This document shows, piece after piece, positions 46,001 through 61,300 of a stretch of DNA of 64,000 bases. The notes beneath the pieces are model-generated. The model did no database searches, was not told the origin of the DNA, and saw only the letters and a list, made by a program, of their open reading frames with translations. Source of the stretch: Vanilla planifolia (lineage: Eukaryota > Streptophyta > Magnoliopsida > Asparagales > Orchidaceae); NCBI GenBank assembly GCA_023846275.1, contig JAIUJO010000189.1, positions 905,771-969,770 on the forward strand, read 5' to 3'. The translations under genes were made by a program, and so were the position numbers. The first letter of the stretch is position 1, and each line of letters opens with the position of its first letter.

Positions 46001-47868
46001 GCACACACACACACACAATGATGTACAAACACCATGCACACACACACAGAGATAAGAAACCTAATGTACACACATGCACACACAAAACTACAAACTCATT
46101 GACACACACATGCACATGCATACGTACAAACACATGCCCTCTTAAAACATGTGCACAAAAAATGCACACAGATAGACACACAAATGCACATGCATACACA
46201 AACACATGCACACCCATATGCACACACATGCATGTAAACACAAACATCACACACATATAGAAACACAAACAAAAAGGTTTGCACATACATAGAAACATAG
46301 ACACAGACATACAAGAATACACATGCACTCACATGTGCACATAAAAACACATGCACACACCTAAGCACATGTACGTGCAAGCACACCTTTACACGTGCAC
46401 ATAAACACACACGCACACATGCACACATGTACAAGTAGACACACATAAACACAAAACGACATAAGAAAATGAGCACACATGCACACACTATACAACAAAC
46501 ACACATAAAAATAGACATGCAAATGTATGCAAACATATGCAAATGCAAAGCAGACATGTGCATACCTGTACAAACACACAGAAACATAGACACACACATG
46601 CACATGCATGCTTGAACACTTGCATGGCAAACAAACTTGTATACTCACACCCACACATGCACTCATAAAACACTAGCACCCAAACACACAAATACACATA
46701 AAAGCACACACAAGTACACAAACATGCATATGCATGTTCACTCATAAACATGCACATGCACAAGCATAGGTACACACTCATTTACACACAAAGGCTCACT
46801 GACATTTACACACACAAGCACATACACATGTAAAAACACACGCATGTGTATTCACACATAAACATACACACACACAGACATGCATACATGCATGTATGCA
46901 CAAAAATACACATGCAAAAGAATGCACACACACAAACAACCCCCCTACACATGCATGCACATGCACACAAATATATGCACACAAGCAAACAGACATATGC
47001 ATACTTACGCACACACGCTAACCACACATGCATGCATACTCATAAACATGCACTCCCAAACACATGCATACACACAAACATGTCAGCACACAAACATGTA
47101 CAAACACAAGCACACACCAAATGTACATGCAGTCACATGCACACACACACACACGTATGTGTACACACACATGCACATATGCATATAGCAAGCATACAAA
47201 TGCACACACATACACACTCACATGTGTGCACACACACATAGACAATAACACACACATGCACACAAATGCAAACACACACACACACACATGCATATGCACA
47301 CCCACACCCTTATGCACACACCCATGCAAGCACACACACTCATAAACACACACTCACACACATGCGCACATGCACACACACACCCACAACCATACATGCA
47401 AACACATATGTACATACATGCACACAAAAACACACAAATGTGCACAAACACAAACATGCACACACAAACATAGGCGCATGCCCACACCCACACACATATT
47501 CATACATATGCACATGCCCACACAAAAACACATGCACACACACATATAGACACAGGTATGCATACGCACACACACTCACACTTGCACATGCATATACACA
47601 CACACAGACACATGTGCACACACATGCATGGACCTACACACATGCAATTAGAAGTACATAGACACACATGCACATATACACATGCAGACACATGAACACA
47701 CACATACATGCACACAACAATGTACACAAGCACACGCACATGCACACACAAATGCATATGCACACATATATGCAGACGCACACACATTCAAGTACATGCA
47801 TGCACATACACACTTATGTACAGGCAAACATGCACCCACTTATGCATATGTCTACACATACACACAAG

Positions 47869-47901
<33 letters not shown>

Positions 47902-50900
47902 GCCTGTACCCTTGCACATGCACATAACCACACACATAAATACACACATGCACTTACAAATACACACATGTGCTTACATGCAAACGCACTCTTATGCATG
48001 CACACAAACACACACACGCACATACACCAACAAACATATGCCTACACACACACACACATGCATGCTTGCACATGCACACACAACCAAACCCACTTGCCAT
48101 ATGCACATGCACATGTGCACATTGGACGTTGATGCACACACACAAGTACACATACACTCATGCGCACAGACAGCAACACATATACATGTGCACACATGTT
48201 CATGTGCCTACACATATGTGCAAACATCCACATATACACACAACACAAACACAGACATACACACACAGACATAAGCACATGCACACACATACTAACACAT
48301 AGCTTACACATATACACATGTGCACAAACACACATGGGCACACACACTCACACCCACATCAACACACATGCACACATGCATGCAAAACTCACAATACACA
48401 CATACAGCCCACGCACTTAGGCAAATAAACATATGCACATGCACACATAATCGCACACTCACATGTGCAAACATGAATACAAACACACATTTAGTCACAA
48501 ACACACATGCCCACACACACACCCATGCACTTACACACACAAGCAGACAAATGCAAACACACAATCAAATAAACCTGCACCTACACACATACACATGCAC
48601 TTACACACCCAAACATAGAGATCTACACACCTACCCATGCACACATGCACACACATACATTCATAAATACACACACAAATGCTCTCACACATGCACATAC
48701 TAAATCATATATACACATGTGTATATCTACACACACACATGAACAAACACAAGCACTCATGCACACACACACCCATATACTCGAACACACACACTCTCAC
48801 CAACACATACATGTACATGCATGCAAACACAGATGCACACATAAACACAGACACACCAATGCACCACCCACCCACACACATGCACACACCCAAGCATACA
48901 TACAAAGGCTTTGATGCAAAAACCCACATGCACATACACATTAACACACACATGACATGTATGTTGGTACACATCCATGTACATATACCCACATGAATTT
49001 GCATAGTGACACATATACAAGCACACACACATACACACATGCTCCTTAGACACACAAAAACACACATAAGAACATGCACACACACACACATATATGAACA
49101 TACACACACGCACTAACATGCACAAATGCATAATAACACACAAGCTTACATATATATGCATGCACATATACACATACAAACAAACCCACGCACACCAATA
49201 CACACAGACACATGCATGTGAACACACATATACACTCACATAAACATGCACAAATACTTGCACACAAACAAATGCACATGCACAAAAACTCACATGCATG
49301 TTCACACACATATATGCAAACAAGCACAAGCACATACTCTAACACACATATAGAAGACCATGCACACACATGCACACAGAAATGCACATGAACGTACACA
49401 TGCACATAGACTTGCAAGCTTGTATCTACAAACAAACAAACACACATGTATCCATGTGCACACATGTACATGCACATGCTTGGAAACAAATGCATACATA
49501 AACACACTCAAACACACACCCACACTCACTCACAAATGCATACTAAAAAAAATGTGCACACAAACATGCATACACATGAACACTCACACATACTGAAAAA
49601 CCCACACACACATGCATAGCATAAGAACGCATACACATAGACACCCACATACACACGCACATGACCACACGCACATGCAAGATCACACATGTATGCACAC
49701 ACACATACACACAAGCGCATAGTTGCATAGACACACACAAACACAAACATAGGTGCATGTAAGCACGAACATGCACACATACACACATGCATACATATGC
49801 ACACACATATACATAGGAATGCACAGCATCCAAAGACACACACATGCAAACACACATGCACACAAACATGTGTACTCTCAAATGCACATACACACACATG
49901 CATGCATACCCATGCACACATTCATACACACACATTTGTATTCACACATATTTGTACATGCACACACATGCATTTGCACTGACACTCATACACGCATGCA
50001 CATAGACACGTACTTGCACATGCACAAGCATAAACATGCACATCTACATGCACATATGTGCATACATAAATGCACACGCACACACATGCAACCACATACA
50101 AGCATACACACTAACAAACACATGCACATGCTTGCACAAATGCACAAACACTCACACATGCATGCACACATACTTGTACACATACACATGCATGCACATA
50201 CACACATACATACACACAAGCACACACACAAAGATACAAACATACAAATGCTCACATGCACACACAGCCAAACACACACACACTTGCAAACACACACACA
50301 TGCATACACACATACGCACAAATGCAAATCCATGCATATACACATACACAGGCATGCAAAAACAAAGGCACACACATGTAAACACTCACTCACACAAACA
50401 CAAATATATGCCTGACATGCATACATACAAACAAACACAAACACACACACAAATACACAGACATGTACATGTACACATATGACCATACACACCCATACAC
50501 ATGCATGTGCACATACATGCATTCATACACATGCCTATGCAAACAGATACATGCATTCATACATGATCATGCACACACACTGAACCACAAAAGTGCACAT
50601 AGACATGCTTGCACCCACAAATACACATATGAAGAAAACATGCTTATATGTACACAGACACACACACACACATATACGCACATACATATTCACACATGCA
50701 TACATGCACATATAGACACATATGCATATTCACTCAAACACAATCACACACACATACACACACACATGTATGCATAAACAGACACACACACACACATGTA
50801 TGCATAAACATGCACACACACACATATATATATAAGCACCCACATGCATATGCACACACACATGCAAGCATGCATTCATGTGTACACAAACTAAGACATG

Positions 50901-52704
50901 TACATGCTCAAAAATATGCCATGTGAGCATGCACACACACATAGAAACACATGAACATGCATATACACAGATGCAAAGACATATGCACATAGGTATGCAA
51001 ACACACACATAGGTAGGATACATACAGGTGCTTGCCTTAGCCGAGAAACAAGCACACAAACATGTGTAGATAGACATGTGCACACACATCCATCTAAACA
51101 CACATATATTCACAAACACACATATGCACATAAGCATGCACACTAGCAAACACTTAAACACACACATATGCAAACATGCACCCACACACACACATGCCCA
51201 CACAGATCCACATGCACATGCACAATCACATATAAGCACATGCACATAAACACACATGTGCTCATATGCACATGCACACACATTAGCTGGCACTCACACA
51301 CACACACACATGCATGCACACACACACAAATGCCCACACACACAAACACACATATGAACATGTAGGAACACACAAACACACATGCACATACATCCATAAA
51401 AATAAATATGCATGCACAAATACATACCCACAAACTCCCCTAGACACACATGCACACATACATGCATATGCATACACACAAATCCATGCACACAAACACA
51501 CACCCTCACGCACACATACAAATGCACACACATGCATGCACACATGCACAAACATGCAAACACACACACACATGAAAACATGCATACACACAACCATATA
51601 CACAAACATCCATGTAGGCACACATGTGCATGCACATGCACACACAGAGACACACTCACACATGCACAAACAAACACACAGCCACACACACACATAGGCA
51701 TCCACTTAGAGGAATGCATGCCCACAAACATGCATGCACCCATGCAAACACACAAGCACACACATGAACATGCAAACATGTGATAAAGCACAAGCGCTTA
51801 AACACACACAACTGCACAAACGAACACACATGCACACAAACATGCATGTAGATTCACATAGAAATAATCACATGCACATACACATACACATTCTTACACA
51901 CATATAGACATGCATATAAAACACACAGATACATACACAAACACACATATGCACATGCATATGGAATAACATGCATACCCACACACACTCCAATGCACCC
52001 ACATGCATACACATGTAAGCAAAAATATACACACACATGCACACACACACATGCACATAAGCACACAGACAACACACAAACACAAACAGCACACATAGCA
52101 CATAGAATACACACACATGAACACACCAATACTTGCAAACATACCCACACACAAATGCACACTTCCACACACATATACATGTAGACACTCACACAAACAC
52201 ACACACATGTCCACTTGCATGCACACACATACAGATGCACATACAAACACACACATGCTTGCACCCATGGATGACATGTGCACATACACGTACCCACACA
52301 CACAAGAACACATGAACACAAATGTACTCAGACACACACACACACACACATACACACATCCACACCCACACACATGCACATGCATGCACATATGCACACA
52401 AACACACAAACATGTATGCAATCATACACACACAAACATACCTATGCACATACGCAAACATGTACATGAACACACATGCTTGCATGTACAAGCACATACA
52501 CACAATAACACATGCACAGACATTGGCACATACACACACACATAAAAACACAAAGACACATGCACATGTATTGATAGACACACAAAGAAACATGTGTGCA
52601 CACAAACATACATATGGACATGCATAGGCATAAAAACATGAATGCATACACAAATGTATGTACACACACATATACCTACACACTGCATGTACACACACAT
52701 GCTT

Positions 52705-53026
52705 GCATGCACACATACATGAAGATATACATACACACACACAGAGAGACTTGTCCACACACACATGCAAATTGCACTCACATGCACATGCACATGCATA
52801 TATGCATACACATTGACACACATGCACAAAAACATGTACACACACATGCAGATGCAATCGAACATGCATGCACACATACATGAAGATATACATACACACA
52901 CACAGAGAGACTTGTCCACACACACATGCAAATTGCACTCACATGCACATGCACATGCATATATGCATACACATTGACACACATGCACAAAAACATGTAC
53001 ACACACATGCAGATGCAATCGAACAT
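52705..53026 (+). repeat. Apparently perfect 161 bp tandem duplication
   Basis: Copy 1 (52,705-52,865) and copy 2 (52,866-53,026) read as identical, including the rare words GAAGATATAC (52,721 and 52,882), AGAGAGACTTGTCC, AAATTGCACTC and GATGCAATCG (52,851 and 53,012). A third copy starts at 53,027 but breaks off after about 14 bases. All other repeats of this size in the window are clearly diverged, so this one is either very recent or an assembly or consensus error. Confidence 0.93.
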
Positions 53027-53199
53027 GCATGCACACATACACACACACAAGCACCTAAACAACCACACCCATGCAGACACACATATGCACAAACATACAT
53101 GCATGCACCAATGCACACACACATGCACAAATACATGCACACACATGCATAATTACGCACGTGTGCTTATACACACATATGTAGAAACATGTACAAGTA

Positions 53200-55100
53200 C
53201 ACAAACATCTACACACACACATGCACGTGAACACGCACATTCCCATGCACTCACACACTTTGACATGGACACACACATACACCTACACATGCATGCACAC
53301 ACATATTCACAATCACATTCACACATACACACACACAAAAAAAAGATGCATATGCACACAAGCATTTGCGCCCACAAGCACGTCCAAACAAACGTGCACA
53401 TGAACACACACTCGCACAAACACATGAACATGCCCATACATGCACTCACCTATACATACATACAAGAACACATGAGAATGCAAAGAGACATCCAACAACA
53501 CAAACCGACACTCACAAACACCTATAATTGCATGCATACACACACACATGCTTACAAACACACACACATGCTTACAAACACACACACATAGATATATATA
53601 TATATGAACATAAACAAACATATGTAGAGCCATACAGATGCTCACTTTTACATAAGCACACATATTCACATGCACATGTACATGAAAACACACATGCATG
53701 CATGCCACACAAACACACACACACAAATGCACACAAACTCAACTGCATAAGCACAAAATTACACACATGCATACATACACATATGCATACACACACAAGT
53801 ACTTGCACATGTGCACACACACACACACATGCATGCATACCTGCACACACGCATGCATACACATACAAGTACTTGCAGATGTGCACACATACACACATGC
53901 ATGCATGCATGCATGCACACACACATGTTCACACATAGATGCACACAAATGCACACACATGCATAAACATGCTTACAATCACACATGTACACACAAAGAT
54001 GCTTCTATGCACACGCAAACTCACACACATAGTCTTGTCGAGACATGCACTTGCACATGCACACACATGCACACACACATGCATAAGCATGCACACACTC
54101 ACACTCATGAATGCCCATTCATATGAATGTACATACATAGGCACTCATAAACGAACATGCATGCACACCCTCACACATGCTTGCATGCACACTAACACAC
54201 ACATGCTCAAACTCATGTGCAAACACATATGCACATAGTCTTGAGCACATACATACACATGCACATACAGACAAACAAAAACACAAACACAAACACATGC
54301 ACATATATACACGAGCACACACACATGGACCCACTTACATGTAGACACACAAGTAGAAACACATAAAGACATGCATGCACACACACACAAACACACAAAA
54401 ATACATGCACTCACATACCGACATGCTTAGGCATGCTCATGCATACACATGCATAAATGTATGCATATAGACCAGGACACACATAGACTCACACACACAT
54501 ATACACAAACATGCACATGCACACACACATGTGCATCGACACAGGTTCACACAAATAAGCACACACATAGTCTCACATAAATGCACGCACACATGCATAC
54601 ATACACAAAAGATCACACATGCTAACACACACACACTCATGCCAACACACTCACCCATATAACACACATACAGATGCATAAACATGCACACAAGTAATCA
54701 CATGCACTCACTCACACATATGCATAAGCACACACACAAGTGCACACACAAGAGCATGCACACAATCATGCACAACTATACACATGTGCACACAAATGCA
54801 CACATGTATAAATGCACAAATACAAACAAGCATGCATAAACACATACACACACTCACCCACACACAAAGATGTACACACATGTAAACACACACACACAAG
54901 CACTGACACAAACACACACACATAAATACAAACACATACATGCATACACATGTGCACACATCCTTGGTCATATGCACAAACATGAGCTTATTTGTAAAAA
55001 ATTGCACACATACACACATAGACAACCTGTACACACACACACACACTCACACCCTCACCCAAACACACACAAATGCACACACATGCCCACACACCTACAC
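53200..55100 (+). repeat. Dispersed direct repeat, copy 2
   Basis: This is the downstream partner of 33.3-35.1 kb; shared landmarks are listed there. It holds its own local change, a 70 bp duplication near 53.8 kb. The two copies are moderately diverged and collinear over about 1.8 kb, which implies duplication of a large array segment or a super-period near 20 kb. Confidence 0.7.
53790..53930 (+). repeat. 70 bp tandem duplication
   Basis: ACAAGTACTTGCACATGTGC at 53,795 recurs as ACAAGTACTTGCAGATGTGC at 53,865. Both are followed by CACACA and GCATGCATGC words. Confidence 0.85.
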
Positions 55101-56880
55101 ACATGCACACACATACTCATGCACAAAGACACACATAGGCACACCCACGCACACACACTTACATATCGACACACATGCTTATCCACACATACATAAATGG
55201 AAAAATAGATACTTGAATGCACAAAGACACACCCATGGGTGCACACACACATCTTACAAATATAGACATGCACACAAAACCACACACACACGTGCATATA
55301 CACATGCATACACACACATGCAATATACTCACATATGCATGCGTGCTCACACGTATGCACATAAACATATAAACACATATCCATGCACATTTGCATGCAC
55401 ACACATGCATACACACATATATGCACATTCATATATAGACACACACATGAACACACTCACACACGCACATCTACAAACACAACCCCCACATGCACAATCA
55501 ACAAAAAAATACAAGAACATGAACACACACAGACACATGCTCATGCATACACATGCACATAAAAATACACACACAAATAAGCACACATATAATCGCACAC
55601 ACAACATACACACAAACACATACATATGCATACACACATGTGCAAACATATATACTAATGGGCATACATGCACACAAATACACACACATGTGCACACATA
55701 CACGCACATACACCCATGAGTATTCACTTACTTCAATACACACGCGTGCAAATGCCCACACATAAGTGTGCATGTAGACACACACATACACATGCATGTA
55801 TGTACAAAACACATGCACACACAAAAACACCCACACATGCACCCATTCACCCACACACGCAAACCCACATCGACACATACACTCACATACATAAAAAAAC
55901 AGACAAACACTCACACATACACACATGCACACACAAATGCACTCACAAAAAAAGACACACACAAGTACACACACTTATATAGATAGCAACACTAACACAC
56001 CTGCACACACATGCAACCACACACATGGACACACATACACACATGCCAACAAAAATGTATAAAACACACATGCATACACACACATATGCATTAACACCCA
56101 TCTACATGCACAAGCCACAAACACAATCGCCCATGCTTATAAGAACACCCATACACACACGAATGCACACAATAAAGCATAAAGACACACACAACACAGC
56201 ACATAAATGCACACACACATACACAAAAATACATTCATGCACACATAGATGCATATGGGCACATAATCACATGCACACATAGTCATGTGAAAAAGCAAAA
56301 ATGCATATACATGCATGCATCAATGCACACACTCACACCTAAAAGCATGCACACAAACTTGCAAACATAGACACACAAGCACAAACACATGCTCACATAT
56401 GCACACATATGTAGGCACACAAACATGCACACACACACATATACAAACACTAACACACATGCACATGCACATATGCACATGCACACATGCATACACAAAA
56501 GCATGCACGCACACATGCACATCCACACAAACACACACACACATGTACACATTCATGCACACGAATGCACACACACACTTGCACATGAACATACACACAC
56601 GCACCCAGATGCATGCACAAATGTCTACACCCACACACAAACTCATAGGCACACAAACTTGTACTACAAACACATGCACCCATGCACACAAACGCACATG
56701 CAAAAGCATACACATGCAAGTACTAATGCACACAGATGCAAATACACATGCACACACTCACATGCACATGCACATGCACAGGCACACACATACAGTCCCA
56801 CAAGCATACACATGTAGACCCACAAGCATACACACATGCACACACACACATATATGCATGTGTACATGTACACACATGTA

Positions 56881-56900
56881 CACACATATATACATGTGTG
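56881..56900. repeat. Near-palindrome at the C/D polarity switch
   Basis: The 20-base CACACATATATACATGTGTG differs from its own reverse complement at only one symmetric pair of positions. It sits exactly where CA-rich becomes TG-rich, with no AT-rich spacer, unlike the other two switches. Such a site can form a small hairpin, and it is what a fold-back or head-to-head joining of two arrays would leave. Confidence 0.8.
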
Positions 56901-58165
56901 CATGTGTGTAGTATTACGTGTGTGTGTGTGTGAATATGAGTGTTCATGTGTTCTTTTGTGTGTGTGGTTGCATGCATGTGTGAATACATTTGTGAGTGTG
57001 TGTAAACATGTGTGCTTTTTTCCAAACATGCATGTGCATACGTGAATGCATTTGTGTGCATCCAAGTGCATATGTATGCTTCTATGTAGATGTGTTTCTA
57101 CATGCATGAAAGTGCATTTATTCACATGTGAGTGTGTGCATGTGCATATGTTGCATATGCCTGTGTTTGCATGTATATACTAGTGCATGTGTGTGCACAT
57201 ATTGTTTTTATCCATATGTGTATATGTGTGTGTGTGTTTATTAGCATTTGGGTGTGCATGTGTGTGCATAGCCATGCAAGTATGAGTGTGTGTGCATTAG
57301 CGTGTGCACATATGTGTCCATGTGAGTGTGTAAGTATGTATGAGAGTGTGTATTGGTGTAGGTGTGTATGTGTGGGTGTGCGTGCATGTGCATGTGTGAT
57401 TGTATGTGTGTGTGGGTATGTACTTGTGTGCATTTGTGCAAGTGTGTCTGGGAGTGTGTGTGTGACGTATATGCATGCATGTGTGTGTGTGTGTATATGT
57501 GTGCATTTATGCACTAGTAAATATGCACGTGTGTATGGATGTGTATGTGTGTGCTTGTGTATGTCCATGTGTGTGTACTATGTGTGCTTGCATGCATGTG
57601 TGCATTTTTGTTTATGTTTCTAAGTGCTTGTGTATGTATGTGTGTGCCTCTATGTGTTATTGTGACTATGTGTGCATTTCTATGTTTGTGCATGCACATT
57701 TGCACATTTAGGCATGTTATTTAGTGTGTGCATGTGTTAGTGTGTGTGTGTGCATGCTTGTGCATGTGTGTTTGTGCATGTTCATCTTTTTGTACTTGTG
57801 TCGATATAAGTGCAAATGTATTTATGCATTTGTGCTTGTGTGTGTTCTTAGGTGTGTGTTTGTGAGTGTGCATATGTGTATGTGTTTGTATGTATGTTTT
57901 TGCATGTGTTTGTGTATTTGTGCAAATTTGTGTATGTAAAAATGCATGCATGTGTCTGTGATTGTGCCTCTACATGTGTGTCTATATATGTGTCCATGCA
58001 TGTGTATGTCTGTGCATGTGTGCATGGGCATGTGTGTGTGTCTGCATATGTGTATGTGTATGTGTCCATGTGTAGTTGTGTGTTTGTGTGTGATTATGGT
58101 TGTGAGTGTATATGCTAGCATGCATGTATGTGAGTTTGGACATGGGCATGAGCAAGTGCCTCTAT

Positions 58166-58208
58166 GTGTTTGTGTGTTTGTGTGTTTGTGTGTTTGTGTG
58201 TTTGTGTG
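58166..58208 (-). repeat. 8 bp period minisatellite, unit GTGTGTTT
   Basis: TTT recurs at an exact eight-base spacing five times (58,169 to 58,203), separated by GTGTG. Confidence 0.9.
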
Positions 58209-58344
58209 TACTTGTGTGTGCTTGTGCATGCATATGAGTATGCATTTTTATGCACATGTGGGTGTGCATGCATAGGCATGCTTTGTGTACATGTGTGAGT
58301 GTGTGTTTAGTATGTGTTTGTTAGTTTGCATATGTGAGTGTGTG

Positions 58345-58364
58345 CATGACCACATAAGGTCATG
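58345..58364. repeat. Perfect 7 bp inverted repeat with 6 bp loop
   Basis: CATGACC and GGTCATG flank ACATAA. It is a small isolated hairpin in the TG array with no following T-run, so I do not call it a terminator. It is probably incidental. Confidence 0.6.
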
Positions 58365-61300
58365 TATGTATTTGTGTGAGCGCATGTGTCTATTTGTGCA
58401 TGTGTGTGATCATTTGCATGTTTGTGTGCATGCATGTGTGCGTATATGTGTGTGCATCTATGTGTGATTATATGTGGGGCCTATATATGTGTGTGTGAGT
58501 ATGGGAGTGCATGTGTGTTTTTGTTCATGCATGTTTGCATGTACGTGTATGGATGTGGATGCATGTGTGTGCATATGTGTGTTTGTGTCTATGCATATGT
58601 GTGTGTGTGGGTCTATGTGTGTGTGCATGTATATATGTATGTGCTTGTGAGAGTATATGTGTGTGTGCACTCATGTGTGTTCATGTATTAGTGTGTGTAA
58701 GTGTGCATATATTTATGCATGTGCTTGTGTATATGTGCATGTGCATACTTATGTGCTTATCTGTGTGCAAGTGTGTACATGTTGGTGAACCTATGTGTAG
58801 TTATGTGAGCCTATGTATGTGAGCATGCACATGTGAGCATGTGAGCATGTATGCACATGTTTTTGTTGCATGTATGTGCATGTTTGCGTGCATGTATATG
58901 TGTGAGTGTGCATATGTGTGTACATGTTTGTGTGTGTGCATGTGTGAATGTCTATATGTGTTTATTTGTATCGATGTGGTTATGTGTGTGCATGTTTGCA
59001 TGTGCTTGTGTGTGTATGTGCTTGTGTGCACATGTCTTTGCATGTGTATGAGCCAGTGTGTGTGTGTGTGCTTATATGTGTGAGTGTGCATGCATATGTG
59101 TGTGTATATGTGTTCATATTAGTGTACGTGTCTAAGCATGGGTGCTTGTGTGTGCATGCATGGCATGCATGTTTATGTGTTAGCATGCATCTATATGATC
59201 ATTTGTGTGTTTGTGATTGTGTGTGTGTGGATGTGTGGTTATGTGTGCATGTGCATGTGAGTATGTATGTGTGTCTAGGATTGAGCGTACATGTCTGTGC
59301 CTATCTTGGAGTGTATGCATGTGCATGTGTGTGTTGTGTAAGTATATGCATATGTGTATGTTTATGTGCATACTTGTATATGTGTGTGTGCTTTTGTGTT
59401 CATATGATTATGTAAGTTTTCATGTTTGTGTATGTGTGTGTATGTGTGCATGTGCATGTGTGTGCATCTATGCTCAATATGTGAACATGTGTGTGTGAAT
59501 GCACTTCCATGGTTGTGTGTGTGTGTGTGCATGTGTATGTCTAAGTGTGTGGGTGTTTGGAGAAGTCTGTGTATATGTTTATGGGTGTGTATGTGTGCGT
59601 GTGTGTAGGGGGGTGTGTGTGTGTATAAGTGTTCTTGCATGAGTGGTTGCATGCATGTGTACTTTTGTGCATGCTTTCATGTACATGGGTGCATTCATGT
59701 ATATGTGTGGCTATTTGTGTGTGTGTGTGTTTGTAGGTGTTGCAGAAGTATGTGTGCTTGTTTACACTTGTGAGTGGGTGCTTGTGTGTGCATATGTCTA
59801 TGCTTGAGTGTGCTTGTGTTCTTGTTGTGCTTGTGCTTATGCATATGTGCTTGTACATGTGAGGATGTGTGTGGGTATGTGTTTGTGTGTGTGTGTGTGT
59901 GCTATCATGCATGTGAATGTGTGCATGTATGTATGGTTTTATGTGTTTACTATTGTGCATGTGTGTGCATGTGCTTATGTGTTCTTGTGTTTTGTGTGCA
60001 TGTGTGTCCATATGGGGGTGTAGGTGCATAGGTGCATGTGTGTGTACAGATATGTTTGTGCATGCATGTGTGTCCGTGCATGTTCTTTTACATTTGTGTA
60101 TATGCACACGTGCATGTGTGTGTGAGAGAGTGTGGTTGTGTCTGTGTGTGCTTGTGTGCATATGGGCATGTTTGAGTGTGGGCATTAGTGTGGGTGGGTG
60201 GGTGTGTTTGTGTGCATGTTTGCATGCGTGCGTGTGCATGTATGCATTTGTGTGCGAGTTTGTGAGCATGTGTATGTATTTGGGGTGGTGTGCATATGTG
60301 TGCACATGTGTATGTGCATGCATAAGTATTTATGTGCGTGTGTGTGCATGTGCGTCTGTGTGTTTAGGTACATGTGTGTGTAAGTGCGTACATTTGTGCA
60401 TATGTGCACATGTCTGTATGTGAGTGTATATGTGTGTATATGTATGTGTGTGTACACACTTGTGTGTGAATGTGTGCAAACATGTGTGTCTATGCATGTG
60501 CATATGTGTGTGTATGGTTATGCATCGATATGTGTGTGTGTGTATGTATTTATATGTGTGTGTACTTGAGTGTGCCTATGTATGTGTGTGTGCATGCATG
60601 TGCATAGGTGTGTATGTGTGTGTGCATGCGTATGCTTGTGCTTATGCATGTGAGTTTAAGTGCATGGATGTGCATGTGTGTGTGTGTGTTTGCATGAATG
60701 GGTGCATGTGTGTGTTTCTGTAAATATGTGTGTGGGGCATTATGTGTATGTTTGTGTGCATGTCCAAGGGTGTACGTGCCAACATATGTGTGCATAGGTC
60801 ACGTGCATATTAACACATGTGTGTGTGTGCATAGGAACATGCAAGTGTTTCTTTTCTTATTTGTGTGTTTGTTTGTGCATGCATGTGCATATACATGAGT
60901 GTTTTTGTGTGTGTATGTGTGTGTGCACAAAGACAAATGTCTATGCGTGGGTGCATGTGTGTGTTCATGTGTGTGCACGTGTGCATGTGTGCTGGTGTGC
61001 ATGTGACTATGTCTACATAGGTGTGTGTATGTGTGAGTGCGTGCACATTTGTGTAGGTGCATGGTGTGCTTGTGTTTGCATTATGTGTGTATGTGCAGGT
61101 GTGTGTGTGTGTGTGTACACAAGTGTGTGTGCATGCATGTGTGTGTTTGCATGTGCATGTGTCTACAAACATGTGTGCATATATGTGTGCTTGTGTGTCT
61201 ATGTCTGTGTGTGTGGGTCCATGTGCAACTATTTCTACAACTGAGTTGACACGTGCATGTGTGTGTATATGTGGGTGTTTGCTAATGTGCATGTGAACGT

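Larger units (their letters stand above)
30288..56880 (+). repeat. Block C: degenerate CA-rich array with nested higher-order repeats
   Basis: Texture and strand are as in block A, over 26.6 kb. Open frames are again only His/Thr/Met- or Cys/Val/Met-rich, and no gene is called. Unlike block A, this block shows several direct repeats at different scales, listed separately. Occasional islands of non-CA words serve as landmarks, such as the one around 51,015-51,050. Where no sub-feature is listed, I see only degenerate CA-rich sequence. Confidence 0.92.

Noticed and set aside
58345..58364. Stem-loop as a transcription terminator
   Set aside because: The seven-base stem has no following T-run, and there is no gene nearby.
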